A stretch of DNA of 64,000 nt from Sedimentibacter sp. MB35-C1 (GCF_030913635.1 NZ_CP133188.1:3557606-3621605); one strand, 5' to 3'. Shown: positions 8,539 to 18,248, counted from the stretch's first letter. Notes: generated by a model from the letters alone, not told the origin. Numbers and translations are program-made.

Positions 8539-8735
8539 TTCTTATTCTTGATAACTTTAACACCCTAAAATTATATTATTGAAGTTCCTTTATGGAGCTT
8601 ACTTTTTACTTGTAACGAATGAGAAAACAATTCAATTACAAATTGGAATTTACTGTTTAAAAAAGTCCATACTTATATGATAAAACTCCTCTGAATTTGT
8701 AAGCATGGCTGGATTTTCACCAGTATTGAAAAAGT
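8497..8735. repeat. Degraded duplicate of 330-568
   Basis: The sequence from ACAACATATATTATCAAAAC through AAGCATGGCTGGATTTTCAC matches 330-568, covering the start of the partial first gene, the intergenic region and the last codons of the alpha/beta hydrolase. Several substitutions and one-base indels have accumulated, and the hydrolase part has no open frame. This covers the gene-free stretch before 8793. Confidence 0.8.
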
Positions 8736-8792
8736 AAATTTATTTATTATGTAAATATGCTAACGACTTATCCTTAAATAGAATTTGTCTAA

Positions 8793-9320
8793 TTATGATA
8801 ATGTTACCCAATACCTTTGTGTCATGGTGTTATCATTTTGGTCAAATACCTCATTCTCTAATATTCCGCCATTCGCAATAATAGTCTTAGCAGAAGCAAT
8901 ATTGTTTTTATCGCAAGTAATAAGAACTTCTTTTATATTTAATTCGACACACTTTTCTAATGCCAATTTCAACATTTCAGTTGCAAAGCCTTTTCTTCTT
9001 TCTGATTTTCTAACACTATACCCAACGTGGCCTCCAAAATTTAACAAATTGTCATTCAACCTATGTCTAATATCAATCATTCCAATTAACTTTTCATTTT
9101 CATCTAAAGCAAGATATGTTGTTGCCGAAACTAACCCTTCCCTAACTGTTTCATCATGTAAATTATCGTTGAAAGCCTCATACCACTCTTCAAAAGTTTT
9201 ATAAGTTGATAACCCTGCTGTCCCATCCATACTATCTTTATTTATAATAAATTCTTCTTTGTAATCCAATATAATTCCTTTATGTGTAACATTCGGTAAA
9301 ACTAATTTCAGTCTATTCAT
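8793..9320 (-). CDS. GNAT family N-acetyltransferase (RimJ/RimL-like)
   Basis: 175-aa acetyltransferase unrelated to the duplicated pair. The acetyl-CoA binding loop is SERRKGFATEMLKLAL, preceded by the beta-strand GHVGYSVR and followed by VLITCDKNNIASAKTIIANGG, where the N-N-x-A-S-xx-x-I motif is typical of GNATs acting on small molecules or protein termini. The ATG at 9320 has only a weak upstream ribosome binding site. The substrate is unknown. Confidence 0.88.
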   Translation of the reverse strand: MNRLKLVLPNVTHKGIILDYKEEFIINKDSMDGTAGLSTYKTFEEWYEAFNDNLHDETVREGLVSATTYLALDENEKLIGMIDIRHRLNDNLLNFGGHVGYSVRKSERRKGFATEMLKLALEKCVELNIKEVLITCDKNNIASAKTIIANGGILENEVFDQNDNTMTQRYWVTLS

Positions 9321-9365
9321 TTCATTGCCTCTAAATCATTTTTGGTCTTTAACACTTTATAAAAA

Positions 9366-10085
9366 TTATTACAGAGTTATCGTGAAGCTTTGTCTAAATT
9401 CTCTAAAATTCTGGACATGATGTATTCATTTTCATATTTCCCATTTCGTATAACTGCAAGGCGTTTAAGTCCTTCTTTTTTAAACCCGAACTTTTCATAT
9501 AAGTGAATTGCTCTCTCGTTATCTTCAAACACAGATAACTCAAGTCTAATAAGCATAAGCCAATTATCAGCAATGTCTATTATAGCTTTCATTAATGCTG
9601 TTCCAACACCGGCATTCTGATAATCCTTGTGAATCATGATTCCAATTCCGCCGCTGTGGCGCATTCTTGGATTTGCATTAGTCTCAAGCCCGATAGTACC
9701 TATTATTACTTCCACGCCTTCCGGCGACGTAGCTACTGCAACTAATTGATGATGATTCCTGTCCATATTCATAAGAAAGTCTTCACTGCTTTTTACCCGT
9801 TCAGATGGTATACCAAGTATATTCTCAAATACACCCGGCATACGGCGAAGTGCATTTATTCCTTTAGCATCTGCAATTTCAACTGGCCTGATTATAAAAT
9901 CCATATTGTCCTCCTAATATTATCATTATTCATTTCTATTCTATCATAGTTCATCTTTATTAATAACATTTAAGTTTAAATATTGCTTCCCACCTGTAGC
10001 AACGTAGAAAACATAATCTTTAATTACACCCATACTTAATTCATCTAAACAGCTTTCAGCGTCAATGACCCTGGCATTGCCATCA
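9366..10085. repeat. Segmental duplication, copy 2 (GNAT unit)
   Basis: Matches 2030-2985 apart from the 198-bp indel. Substitutions are few within the acetyltransferase gene and denser at the upstream end after about 10040. Confidence 0.85.
9377..9904 (-). CDS. GNAT family N-acetyltransferase, copy 2
   Basis: 175 aa, identical in protein sequence to 2266-2772 over the shared 168 residues, with seven extra C-terminal residues (NLDKASR). The acetyl-CoA loop is YQNAGVGTALM. The same AGGAGG site precedes the ATG at 9904. The uninterrupted C-terminus suggests this is the ancestral arrangement, but the opposite direction of change is also possible. Confidence 0.88.
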   Translation of the reverse strand: MDFIIRPVEIADAKGINALRRMPGVFENILGIPSERVKSSEDFLMNMDRNHHQLVAVATSPEGVEVIIGTIGLETNANPRMRHSGGIGIMIHKDYQNAGVGTALMKAIIDIADNWLMLIRLELSVFEDNERAIHLYEKFGFKKEGLKRLAVIRNGKYENEYIMSRILENLDKASR

Positions 10086-10090
10086 CTTTC
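9944..10090 (-). pseudogene. C-terminal remnant of an unknown gene (copy 2)
   Basis: Tail containing SMGVIKDYVFYVATGGKQYL, ending about 40 bp upstream of GNAT copy 2. It parallels 2812-2991. The frame is closed upstream by a stop, so no complete gene exists. Confidence 0.4.
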
Positions 10091-10127
10091 AAAAATCCAT
10101 CTTCTTTATTATTGTAATTGTAGTACA

Positions 10128-11402
10128 TTACTGCACAGCCTTATCTATTTGAGAACTTTTAAATTCTCCGGTTGTGCCGTCAATTATCAAATTATAATCA
10201 GTGTCCTTATAATTAACATTTATAATATATTCCAGCTCACCGTCAATATTTCTTGTTTTATAAATATCATTTATGTCTGCTTGTTTTTGAATAAGGGTAG
10301 TAATGTCACTTATCTCGATGAAGTCTAATTTTACGTTACCATCATTGTCAAAAATATGTAATTGAATAACTAGTCCATAGGAATCCAATTCCAATTCCAT
10401 ATCTTGACGCTTATCCCATACGTCATCTTTTTTATTAATGTATGAATACTTGATGCTTGCCAGCTGCGGAATATTAAAATTGCTAACAGTTTTCTCATAT
10501 AAATCACCTTGATAATTTAATCTTTTGATTATATCTTGAGCAATGGAATCAACTTCATCTTCCTTAAGTACATAAGTCGGAGTAACCCTACCGACTAACC
10601 TTAAATAAACCTCGCTGCTTCTCTTATCATACTCTATTACATATTGAGGATCATTATTTATTGCTGAAGCGTTAATTTCTTCTTCAGCATCATATGTTGC
10701 AAATAGTAGTCTGTAATCATTTAAATCATCCATATTATTATAAGTTAGCCTGCGTCCGGGCACGACTTTGGAAAAAATGTCTTTGACAAATTTTTCAGCT
10801 CTTCCTGTGTCAAAATCAGAAAAGTCACCACTATAATTCCTCAGCATGCTGTAATTCTCACCATTCAAAATTTCGTCAGCATTAAGTGAAAATTCTTCAT
10901 AAATATTTATAATATTTTTATAGAATTGTCTGGAAGTATAGTCCTCCCTGTTCAGAGGCTCCATGATAATGTTAAATTCCTGAATTATTTCTTTATTATA
11001 GTCATACAGATTATTTATGTATTCCTGCTCTGATGTATTAATAATACCGTCCTGGAAAATGTACTCTATATTATCGTTGTATCTGCCGTAAATATCATAG
11101 TACTCATAACTTAAACTATATTTTCCAATCCTTGCAGCATTATTTTTTGATTTGACAAAATTATTTAACGTTTTCACATTTAACAGCAATTTATTTGGAT
11201 TATATTCATTTGCAATTATAATGCTTGATAATTTTTCATCTAGGCCTTCAATTTCTTCTTCATAAGACTTGAAATCATAATACATTCTTTCTTTAAATTC
11301 CGAAGAAACCAATATATCTGGATTTAATTTCATATAAATTGATACGCCTAAAAATGCTGCTATAATCAATATGGTTTTTAATTTTGCATTATTTGTTTTC
11401 AT
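10128..11402 (-). CDS. YpeB-like membrane-anchored protein
   Basis: 424 aa with an N-terminal signal anchor (residues about 8-23, LKTILIIAAFLGVSIY). A long helical region follows (residues 40-190), with KSYEEEIEGLDEKLSSIIIA and a second pair of helices. The C-terminal half resembles PepSY-type repeats (NVNYKDTDYNLIIDGTTGEF). This architecture and size resemble YpeB, the spore protein that stabilises the cortex-lytic enzyme SleB during germination. No SleB gene is adjacent. AGGAG precedes the ATG at 11402. A truncated second copy lies at 5038-5545. The family assignment rests on layout rather than on a diagnostic motif. Confidence 0.45.
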   Translation of the reverse strand: MKTNNAKLKTILIIAAFLGVSIYMKLNPDILVSSEFKERMYYDFKSYEEEIEGLDEKLSSIIIANEYNPNKLLLNVKTLNNFVKSKNNAARIGKYSLSYEYYDIYGRYNDNIEYIFQDGIINTSEQEYINNLYDYNKEIIQEFNIIMEPLNREDYTSRQFYKNIINIYEEFSLNADEILNGENYSMLRNYSGDFSDFDTGRAEKFVKDIFSKVVPGRRLTYNNMDDLNDYRLLFATYDAEEEINASAINNDPQYVIEYDKRSSEVYLRLVGRVTPTYVLKEDEVDSIAQDIIKRLNYQGDLYEKTVSNFNIPQLASIKYSYINKKDDVWDKRQDMELELDSYGLVIQLHIFDNDGNVKLDFIEISDITTLIQKQADINDIYKTRNIDGELEYIINVNYKDTDYNLIIDGTTGEFKSSQIDKAVQ

Positions 11403-11487
11403 AAATGCTCCTGAATTTCATTATAATTTCAACTCTCTATTGGGCAATAACTTTATCTCAAATAATTATATTATTGCAATTCTGGTT

Positions 11488-11925
11488 TTAAATGTTTTTT
11501 TCCAGTATTTCTTTAATCTCAGGTGGTGCAAAATTTGTTATTTCTTTTAGCTCTTGTAAAGCCCACCATTTTATACCCTGTAAAGTATCTATTTCATTTT
11601 TAGTCATATTTTTTATGCTAAATACTTGATTAGAATTTAAATTTAATAAATAGTATACTTCATGGCTATTAAACATTTCAATTTTACCTTTAATCAATAC
11701 ATCTTTTACTAATATAGGGTCACTATTTATTGTCACTTTCAGCCCAAGCTCCTCATATAACTCTCTTTCTAAAGCCATTTCATATGTTTCATCATCTTTC
11801 AATCCACCACCAGGTGTAACCCATAAGACCTTATTACCTTTCACTTTAGGAAACTCAAATTTTTCTAGTAAAACTTCATTTTTTTCATTAAAAATTACTG
11901 CTCGAGCACATTTTCTTACTTTCAA
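11488..11925 (-). CDS. NUDIX hydrolase
   Basis: 145-aa NUDIX protein. The Nudix box GxxxxxExxxxxxxREUxEExGU is present as GGLKDDETYEMALERELYEELGL, with the metal-binding glutamates in RELYEE. It hydrolyses nucleoside diphosphate-linked compounds; substrate not predictable. The start is TTG at 11925 with GGAGG about 9 nt upstream. It is transcribed ahead of the YpeB-like gene, separated by about 85 bp. Confidence 0.9.
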   Translation of the reverse strand: MKVRKCARAVIFNEKNEVLLEKFEFPKVKGNKVLWVTPGGGLKDDETYEMALERELYEELGLKVTINSDPILVKDVLIKGKIEMFNSHEVYYLLNLNSNQVFSIKNMTKNEIDTLQGIKWWALQELKEITNFAPPEIKEILEKNI

Positions 11926-12150
11926 TTAAGTTCCTCCATTTAATATCTATTGTCAATTAAAACCAACTTATAGGTTGTATCGCCTTGCATACCCTATAAC
12001 CTCTTTAGTTGCTTTTGCCATAAAAAACACCTCTCAGTTTTTATAGTCAAAAGGTGTCTATTAAGTCAATTATATTATTTAAATTTAGGTTTTAAACTAC
12101 AAATTGTAGCTTTAAAACAAGGTTTGACTAAATAAGTACTCGTTAAAACA

Positions 12151-12275
12151 TCAAACATTGAAGCCTATGTTTAAATAGACGGTTTAAATCATAAAAAGTT
12201 CAATTTTAGGGTAAATTTTATAGGAATAACACCTTTTAGACACCGTTAATAATAGCATATGTATTTAAAAAATTG
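12151..12275. repeat. Dispersed intergenic repeat, copy 2
   Basis: Corresponds to 3192-3330, beginning CATCAAACATTGAAGCC. Differences are scattered substitutions and small indels. Confidence 0.65.
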
Positions 12276-12345
12276 TCCGGAAAGAACCGTCCATATTGGA
12301 CAAATTCGCTTAATAACGAAATATAATTGAAACTCCTCAGTTTTC

Positions 12346-12365
12346 ATATTATAAACATAATGTGC
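12346..12365. repeat. Module-end motif (ATTATAAACATAATG type)
   Basis: ATATTATAAACATAATGTGC. Nearly the same 15-20 bp occur at 13475-13494, 22701-22720 and 27103-27122, each just downstream of a minus-strand accessory gene. The core is a small inverted repeat, ATTAT-4 nt-ATAAT. Confidence 0.5.
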
Positions 12366-12511
12366 AGCTGTTTTGATTTATCCAAATTTCCGGTTATGCT
12401 TATTCTTGAAAAGTACTATGTAAAAACAATTTTATCTGTTATACTATATAATCAGATTTGTGATATCTCCCTGTATTGCAATTATAATCATCATTCTTTC
12501 AATATTTTCAG

Positions 12512-13327
12512 CTACAAGATTTGCATGTAAATATAGTTCATTATTTTCATCATTGGATCTTTTTCTTCAACAAAGCCATCGCTGTCACTAACGCAATCTT
12601 TAGTTTTTTTAAATTGGTCAAAACCCGCATTGCACGGCTTTTCATATTCACTTATGCAGCAAGTTAAATAAAAAATCAACTCTCTAAAAGAAGAGTTTAT
12701 ATTGCATAGCAATTCAAGGAGTGCTTCAATGTCCACGCAAGTATTAGGTACGATTGTATTATTGTTAGCTGATGGCGGTTTAATCTGCCACTGTTCAGAG
12801 TCTGAATATGGTGAATTATAAAATTGGTAATTGCCTTTTGGATCAAAAGTGTATCTGGCAAAATCGAAGCGTGCACCCACTTTACTGAATTCGCTCAGCA
12901 AATAATTGACATTGACGAGTCCGTTTGTAACGGTGGTATTCATTCCAATACCATTAAGGGCATCGACAAAGGCATTTTTTAATGTAAAAATATCATGATT
13001 TAATGCCGCAGGATTTCCATCGCTTAATATTGCAAGAGCATTTATACCACTTTTGAGCAACAATTCAATACTATGCCAAGCATTAAATAGTGCCGGAAAA
13101 ATTAGCGAATCCGCCTGATCAAAGCCATTGCGTGTATAAACGATCGAATAAAGAGTCAGAATGGCATTTGCTAAATATGCTTTCCCCATTTCAAAATTGT
13201 CAAACACAGACTGCTTAGGGTTGCGTTTGTCATTTGAACCTTGCCCGTTATCAAAACGCCAATTTAAAAATGCATACTTGTGATTATTGTTGTAGTTAAT
13301 TTCGCTTTCGCTAAAAAAAATCTTCAT
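12512..13327 (-). CDS. HEPN-like hypothetical protein
   Basis: 271 aa starting at the ATG at 13327, chosen because AGGAGG lies 5 nt upstream. A TTG five codons earlier is less likely. Residues about 60-90 (LIFPALFNAWHSIELLLKSG) resemble the helical core of HEPN-like proteins, which are often ribonucleases or their structural relatives in defence and toxin systems. The catalytic RxxxxH is not evident, so nuclease activity is doubtful. The middle is Asn-rich, and two Cys-containing segments occur near 220-245. It follows the helicase gene on the same strand after 423 bp and may be a separate unit. Confidence 0.4.
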   Translation of the reverse strand: MKIFFSESEINYNNNHKYAFLNWRFDNGQGSNDKRNPKQSVFDNFEMGKAYLANAILTLYSIVYTRNGFDQADSLIFPALFNAWHSIELLLKSGINALAILSDGNPAALNHDIFTLKNAFVDALNGIGMNTTVTNGLVNVNYLLSEFSKVGARFDFARYTFDPKGNYQFYNSPYSDSEQWQIKPPSANNNTIVPNTCVDIEALLELLCNINSSFRELIFYLTCCISEYEKPCNAGFDQFKKTKDCVSDSDGFVEEKDPMMKIMNYIYMQIL

Positions 13328-13750
13328 AATGCCTCCTGACAAATACTACAATGAATTTTATCTCTTCTTCAATTAAAATTACAATCTTTCAATCCCTTAG
13401 CTATAACATGCAAGCCACTTAATTCACTAATACTTATTTTTAAGTTTAGTATTATTGCTATAATGTGATTATACAAATTATAAACATATTGCGCAATTTG
13501 GATTTGCTGAATAGCTACCACATTTTAGCCTAGAAGGAAATTTTACCGACTTATTTGTTTAGTTTTATTTGGACAAGATATTTCATTATACTGTATTATC
13601 CATATACGCTCTTATGAATATTAGCAATTCATGGATAAAGCATTCCTTCTTAATCAACTTCATCTGCTAATTGTGCTGCAACATATATTTCGGCATTTGA
13701 CAATTGATTAATTCAGTTTAAAGTAATTCCATTACTTGATAATGATCTTT
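13328..13750. other. Intergenic stretch with two boundary motifs
   Basis: 423 bp without an intact gene. On the minus strand a short stretch reads AEIYVAAQLADEVD before a stop near 13655, possibly a remnant of a C-terminus. The most notable content is the pair of motifs at 13449-13494. Confidence 0.4.
13449..13494. repeat. Back-to-back module boundary motifs
   Basis: GTATTATTGCTATAATG (13449-13465) lies upstream of the HEPN-like gene. It is followed within 10 bp by AAATTATAAACATATTGCGC (13475-13494), which lies downstream of the helicase gene. The first motif recurs at 18356-18374 and 26261-26277 upstream of other modules. The second recurs at 12346, 22701 and 27103 downstream of modules. 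Confidence 0.5.
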
Positions 13751-16700
13751 CTACTTTTTTGATAGTCTATCTTTTACTTCATTTGGAAGGATTCCCATAA
13801 AGTAATTCTCGATGTTATCCCAAAACCATTTTGTGTAATTGAGGATTTTTTCTTTTGCCGATGCTTCCGGTTGCTCTTTGGCAAACAAAAACTTTAACAT
13901 TTCGACACTAATGTAATGTTTTTTCTGAATATCTAGTAATATATTATTTTGATAAGTATCCCCTTGTTTCACGGATTTTTCAAGTGGATAAACCGAGTTC
14001 ATGCGTAAATAAATTTGCGGATTATTACCACCTATAACTTGATAACTTAACAGTTTTCGTGCCTCCCCAATACCTAAAGCGGCGATTTTTGCATCAATGT
14101 CATCACCATGCGCTCTAAAGTGGAATGTTGTAATCTTATCTAAACCCATCACATAATTATCACTTGGATTTAATGAATTAGTGATTGAACTCATTATAAA
14201 TCCAGAAAAAACATCACCATCTTTATGTACAATATATCGCAGATTATCGGCATTACTGTTTGTGCGTTCAGAAATGAACTTAATTTCTTTTATCTTCCCA
14301 AACTCAAAGGCTGAATTAATAACAGTCTGTGCAAAAGCTCTAGCTTCAAATTTATCAAAAATCTTCAATGTTCGCATAAAGTAATTTCCTAAGTCTTCAA
14401 CAGTAAACTGACTACCTGCTATTTTTTGCTCATTTACAAAGCTTTCAAACGATTCTAAAATAATTCTGTACTGAGATAAAAGATTTTCAACGGAAATATC
14501 ATTACTAAGTGCAACCTCTACACCAGAAGTATATACAAATTTCTCAAATAAATTTTTATGTTGAAGCTTTTCACGTTCACCTTGATTAAATAGAGCAAAT
14601 TTGAAGCTTGGAAACGACATATTTTTATAATACTTTTCCCAAATCCCACACAGATTCACTTCATAAACAGCAACGTAAGTCTTACTTTCGAGGTCAACTC
14701 GTTTAGAAAAATAATTCCCTAAACGTGATTTAGTAATTTGGGACCGCAGCTCTGGAGTTACAAAAATCAAATCGTTACCAAATAAGCTCCTTGGTCGGGC
14801 AACAAATGGAGAATATCCCAATTTATTTGGTGAGGCGAAATCTTTTTCAATCATCAATAATACCGTTTTAACTTTGTTTTCGAGAGAATCTTCATCTCGA
14901 TTATTTTGAACAAAAATATATTTAAAATCTTCTGGACTGATAATTAAGTTACGATTATTCCCTTTTTCTTTATATATAGACAAAACTTTACGCATTACCT
15001 CAAGAATTTGTGTTTTTCTTATCGCTGACATACCATAAAGTTGCTTAACTTCATTCATATCACGGTTTAAAAAATCAATAATTCCAAATCCAAAACCATT
15101 CTTGACTTTTGATCTATCACGTGCAGCACGCCCTATTTCCTGAATATAATCAACTACATTCCCTGTTGGGGCGTAGTGATACACATTTGTAATGTCTGGA
15201 ATATCAATTCCCATCCCAAAAGCTTTGGTTGCAAGAACAAATTGAAGTTCCCCCGATTTATACTCTGATAAAACTTCATCTTTTTCTTCCTTCTGTAATG
15301 TACCATAATACTTACCAGTTTTTTTTGCAATTTCCGGCTCATTCTGTGCTAGGAAATTATAAAAATTTATTAATAATTTTACAGTTGGAAAGTAAAGCAA
15401 TGACTTCTGCTTATTCTTTGTTGCCTTTTGTAAATGCTTCAATGCTAATACATTTTTTGTTTTTCTATAATCCCTACCCTCAGCATCAAAATCTTTTTCA
15501 CTACTTCGAACATTCATCAGAATATCATCACGTCTTACATCCCCAAAATAAGAAATTGGACTAATCATATTTAAACTATTTCGTGTATCCAAATACATAT
15601 CCTCTCTACCACCATAAATAGCTGTTGCTGTAAATGTAACAATCGGGAATTTATGTTCTTTTCTCAGCTTTGCAAGATATATACCTAAATACCAGTAATC
15701 TGCTCTAAATGATTTTCCCCAAGTTGTAACAATATGTGCTTCATCGATAATTACTACGCCAATATTCCTATCCCCAATCAACATTTTAATATCACTTCTA
15801 GCTTGTAATGTTTCTGGTGATAAATACAAAACATTAACTTCTTGATTTTGGACTCTCTCTAAAATATTCTCTTTTTCAAAAGGCGGAGTATTCCCATTAA
15901 TTGTTGCAGATGAGATCACCCCTTTACGACGCATATTATCAACTTGGTCATTCATCAATCCAATTAAGGGCGAAATCACTAAAGTAAGTGGCTTATCATT
16001 TGTATACTTTTTAGATAAATATAATGCTGGAATTTGGAACATCACTGACTTGCCTGCCCCTGTAGATGCAGTAATATAGACATCTCTAAACGGTTCTCCA
16101 TGCATTGCTTTTTCTGCTTGTGTTACAATATCATCGATGATTTGTGCCTGTGAAATATCTATAATTTCTTTCGAATGGCTTTCTATATTTCTATAAAATG
16201 GAATTTGTCTGAAACCTGTATACCCGTAAACATTTTTTAGAATTTTCGCATAGTCTTCTTCATTTTCAATAGTTTTTCGTCTTATGGACAGTGTTGTAAA
16301 AAACAAATTTATATCTGTTAACTGTTCTAAAATATTCAGACGTTCAAGGTATCTGTTTGGTAAATTTTTGATATCCCCTGACAGTATCATTACAATATTA
16401 GATTCGTTTTTTTCATTAAGTATATTAAATTCTAAATCCAAGAAAGGAGTTTCATTATCAGATAGTTCTATTTGTTGTACGTTTTCTGTTGGATAATCTT
16501 CCGAAATATTAACTTCTAATGGTACATCTTCATAAAATTTAAATATATTAATTTTTTCTTCAAGCTCAGGATATGTGACATAATAATTTCCGCTTTGTTT
16601 TGAGTAGTCTAATTGACCGTAGAATAAGGACACATTCTCAAGAATACTTTTTTGATCCAGTTCTAGCTCATTATCTTCTTGATAGTATAAATAATTATAA

Positions 16701-17041
16701 ATACTATCTACGTTCGATAATGTACCTCTATATGGAAACTGCTTATCATATAGATTGTTCTCTAGTATAACAATTGGCATCTTATTAATATTTGACTGCT
16801 CTTTAAATAACTGATACTCCTCAATTGTCATCCATTTATAGTTAATGTCAAATTTACGATTTTCTATTATTTCATCTGTCACCTGTTCTCGGATTTCACT
16901 AAGGTCAACTTTGTCTATATAGTACATATCAAATGAAAAGTATTTATTTTCACGTGATAGATTAGACACATCAAAACCTTTTAGTATAATAATTGCATTA
17001 CCTGTTTGTTTGATTATTTCCAATATCTTATTTTCAATCAT
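13751..17041 (-). CDS. RecQ-like superfamily 2 helicase with large N-terminal extension
   Basis: 1096 aa. Residues 1-300 resemble nothing I recognise. Residues 300-650 are a RecQ-like SF2 core: Walker A TASTGAGKS (325-332), motif Ia VISPLIGLMNDQV, DEAH box IIDEAHIVTTWG (433-436 for DEAH), TATA motif III near 471, FVLATKAFGMGIDIPD, and motif VI QEIGRAARDR (634-643). The remaining 450 residues lack a recognisable RQC or HRDC domain. The gene overlaps the stop codon of the upstream sigma-like gene by 8 bp, so the two are translationally coupled. An ATP-driven DNA-remodelling role is inferred; a phage-defence role is likely from context but unproven. Confidence 0.85.
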   Translation of the reverse strand: MIENKILEIIKQTGNAIIILKGFDVSNLSRENKYFSFDMYYIDKVDLSEIREQVTDEIIENRKFDINYKWMTIEEYQLFKEQSNINKMPIVILENNLYDKQFPYRGTLSNVDSIYNYLYYQEDNELELDQKSILENVSLFYGQLDYSKQSGNYYVTYPELEEKINIFKFYEDVPLEVNISEDYPTENVQQIELSDNETPFLDLEFNILNEKNESNIVMILSGDIKNLPNRYLERLNILEQLTDINLFFTTLSIRRKTIENEEDYAKILKNVYGYTGFRQIPFYRNIESHSKEIIDISQAQIIDDIVTQAEKAMHGEPFRDVYITASTGAGKSVMFQIPALYLSKKYTNDKPLTLVISPLIGLMNDQVDNMRRKGVISSATINGNTPPFEKENILERVQNQEVNVLYLSPETLQARSDIKMLIGDRNIGVVIIDEAHIVTTWGKSFRADYWYLGIYLAKLRKEHKFPIVTFTATAIYGGREDMYLDTRNSLNMISPISYFGDVRRDDILMNVRSSEKDFDAEGRDYRKTKNVLALKHLQKATKNKQKSLLYFPTVKLLINFYNFLAQNEPEIAKKTGKYYGTLQKEEKDEVLSEYKSGELQFVLATKAFGMGIDIPDITNVYHYAPTGNVVDYIQEIGRAARDRSKVKNGFGFGIIDFLNRDMNEVKQLYGMSAIRKTQILEVMRKVLSIYKEKGNNRNLIISPEDFKYIFVQNNRDEDSLENKVKTVLLMIEKDFASPNKLGYSPFVARPRSLFGNDLIFVTPELRSQITKSRLGNYFSKRVDLESKTYVAVYEVNLCGIWEKYYKNMSFPSFKFALFNQGEREKLQHKNLFEKFVYTSGVEVALSNDISVENLLSQYRIILESFESFVNEQKIAGSQFTVEDLGNYFMRTLKIFDKFEARAFAQTVINSAFEFGKIKEIKFISERTNSNADNLRYIVHKDGDVFSGFIMSSITNSLNPSDNYVMGLDKITTFHFRAHGDDIDAKIAALGIGEARKLLSYQVIGGNNPQIYLRMNSVYPLEKSVKQGDTYQNNILLDIQKKHYISVEMLKFLFAKEQPEASAKEKILNYTKWFWDNIENYFMGILPNEVKDRLSKK

Positions 17042-18248
17042 AATAAAAATCCTTTAGCCTTTCTGTATTTATAGACTTTTGTAGCTTTTTAATTGCTTTT
17101 GCTTCAATTTGCCTTATTCGTTCTCGCGTTAGATTTCCAGCTTGTCCTATTTCTTCCAGGGTATGTGTTCGATTGTCAGTCAATCCAAAACGTGAATCTA
17201 AAATTTTTGCTTCTTTTGGTGTTAGTTTTTTTTTAAATAGTTCCTTTATTTCTTTCTTTAATGCAACTTCTTCAACATATTCTTCTGGCGATTGATGCTT
17301 TGTATCAGGTATAAATTCACCCACACAACTTTGACCATCTTCCCCAACAGGCATATCCAAACTCGTCAAATTTGCTATATGCTCAAAATATTGTAGCTTT
17401 TTAACCTCATCCAAAGTAATATTAAGCAACTTTGCAATTTCATCACCGTTTGCAGCACGTTCGTCCTCATTCCAAAACTCATTTTGTACTTTAATATATT
17501 TGATGATTTTTTCTCGCATATGAACAGGAATTCTAATTGTTGTACTGCAATCAGCTATATTCCTAGTAATACTTTGTCTAATCCACCAGGTTGAATATGT
17601 CGAAAATTGATTTCCCATATTTACATCAAATTTTTCAGCTGCCTTCATTAATCCCTGCATACCCACTTGAAACATATCATACACATCAAACGAAACAGTT
17701 GAAACTTGTCGATAATTGGATACAATATCCCATACTAATTTTTGATTTGCATTAATTAAATTATCTAAAGCTTTTTGACGCTTTTCAAAATTTTCTTTAT
17801 TAGACTGAAGAGCAATCAAATACTCAAAATTATGACTTTTATCTACTATATCCCTAAATTTTGATAATTCTTTATTAAATGTATCATCTTCTAAAACAGA
17901 ATCTAAATCATCAAAATGTAATTCATCTAGAAAATCAAAATCATTCCCATCACTTTTCTTTTCTGAATCTATTTTCTCTTTTTTATACCATTCTTTAAAA
18001 CTTAATTCTCTGCCTTCTCCATTTTTTTCTATATATATAACCGTTTCATTGATTTTATCTTTAAACAATCCATTTGCATCTATTATCTTTATTTCTAACG
18101 AATCCAGTTCCTTATATACTGTTTCCTTTTCACTCTCTGATACTGGATATCTACTAAACAATTCCTCCACCTTGTCATTTTTTAAATTACTCCCAAACCG
18201 ATAATTATCGTTTATGTATTCAATAATTTTAAACAAATTATTACTCAT
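17034..18248 (-). CDS. Sigma70-family factor coupled to a helicase
   Basis: 404 aa, preceded by GGAGGGG. Residues about 165-240 are sigma region 2 (DMFQVGMQGLMKAAEKFD, then FSTYSTWWIRQSITR, the -10 recognition helix). Residues 250-310 resemble region 3. Residues 335-395 are region 4, with EEIGQAGNLTRERIRQIEAKA as the -35 helix-turn-helix. The N-terminal 150 residues are acidic and unlike RpoD region 1.1. The length suggests a primary-type sigma copy, not an ECF factor. Its stop overlaps the helicase start, so it is part of the same operon. It may drive the module's own promoter or act as a sigma-like DNA-binding scaffold for the helicase. Confidence 0.85.
   Translation of the reverse strand: MSNNLFKIIEYINDNYRFGSNLKNDKVEELFSRYPVSESEKETVYKELDSLEIKIIDANGLFKDKINETVIYIEKNGEGRELSFKEWYKKEKIDSEKKSDGNDFDFLDELHFDDLDSVLEDDTFNKELSKFRDIVDKSHNFEYLIALQSNKENFEKRQKALDNLINANQKLVWDIVSNYRQVSTVSFDVYDMFQVGMQGLMKAAEKFDVNMGNQFSTYSTWWIRQSITRNIADCSTTIRIPVHMREKIIKYIKVQNEFWNEDERAANGDEIAKLLNITLDEVKKLQYFEHIANLTSLDMPVGEDGQSCVGEFIPDTKHQSPEEYVEEVALKKEIKELFKKKLTPKEAKILDSRFGLTDNRTHTLEEIGQAGNLTRERIRQIEAKAIKKLQKSINTERLKDFYYD

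Larger units (their letters stand above)
11926..12511. other. Gene-free junction packed with dispersed repeats
   Basis: No gene is seen. It contains a hairpin-type repeat (about 12010-12060: AACACCTCTCAG... AAGGTGT), the motif TGTAGCTTTAAAACAAGG followed by TTTGACTAAATA (12105-12138), the second copy of the dispersed repeat shared with 3192-3330 (12151-12275), and the boundary motif at 12346-12365. It marks the change from the scrambled region to the defence island. Confidence 0.6.
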
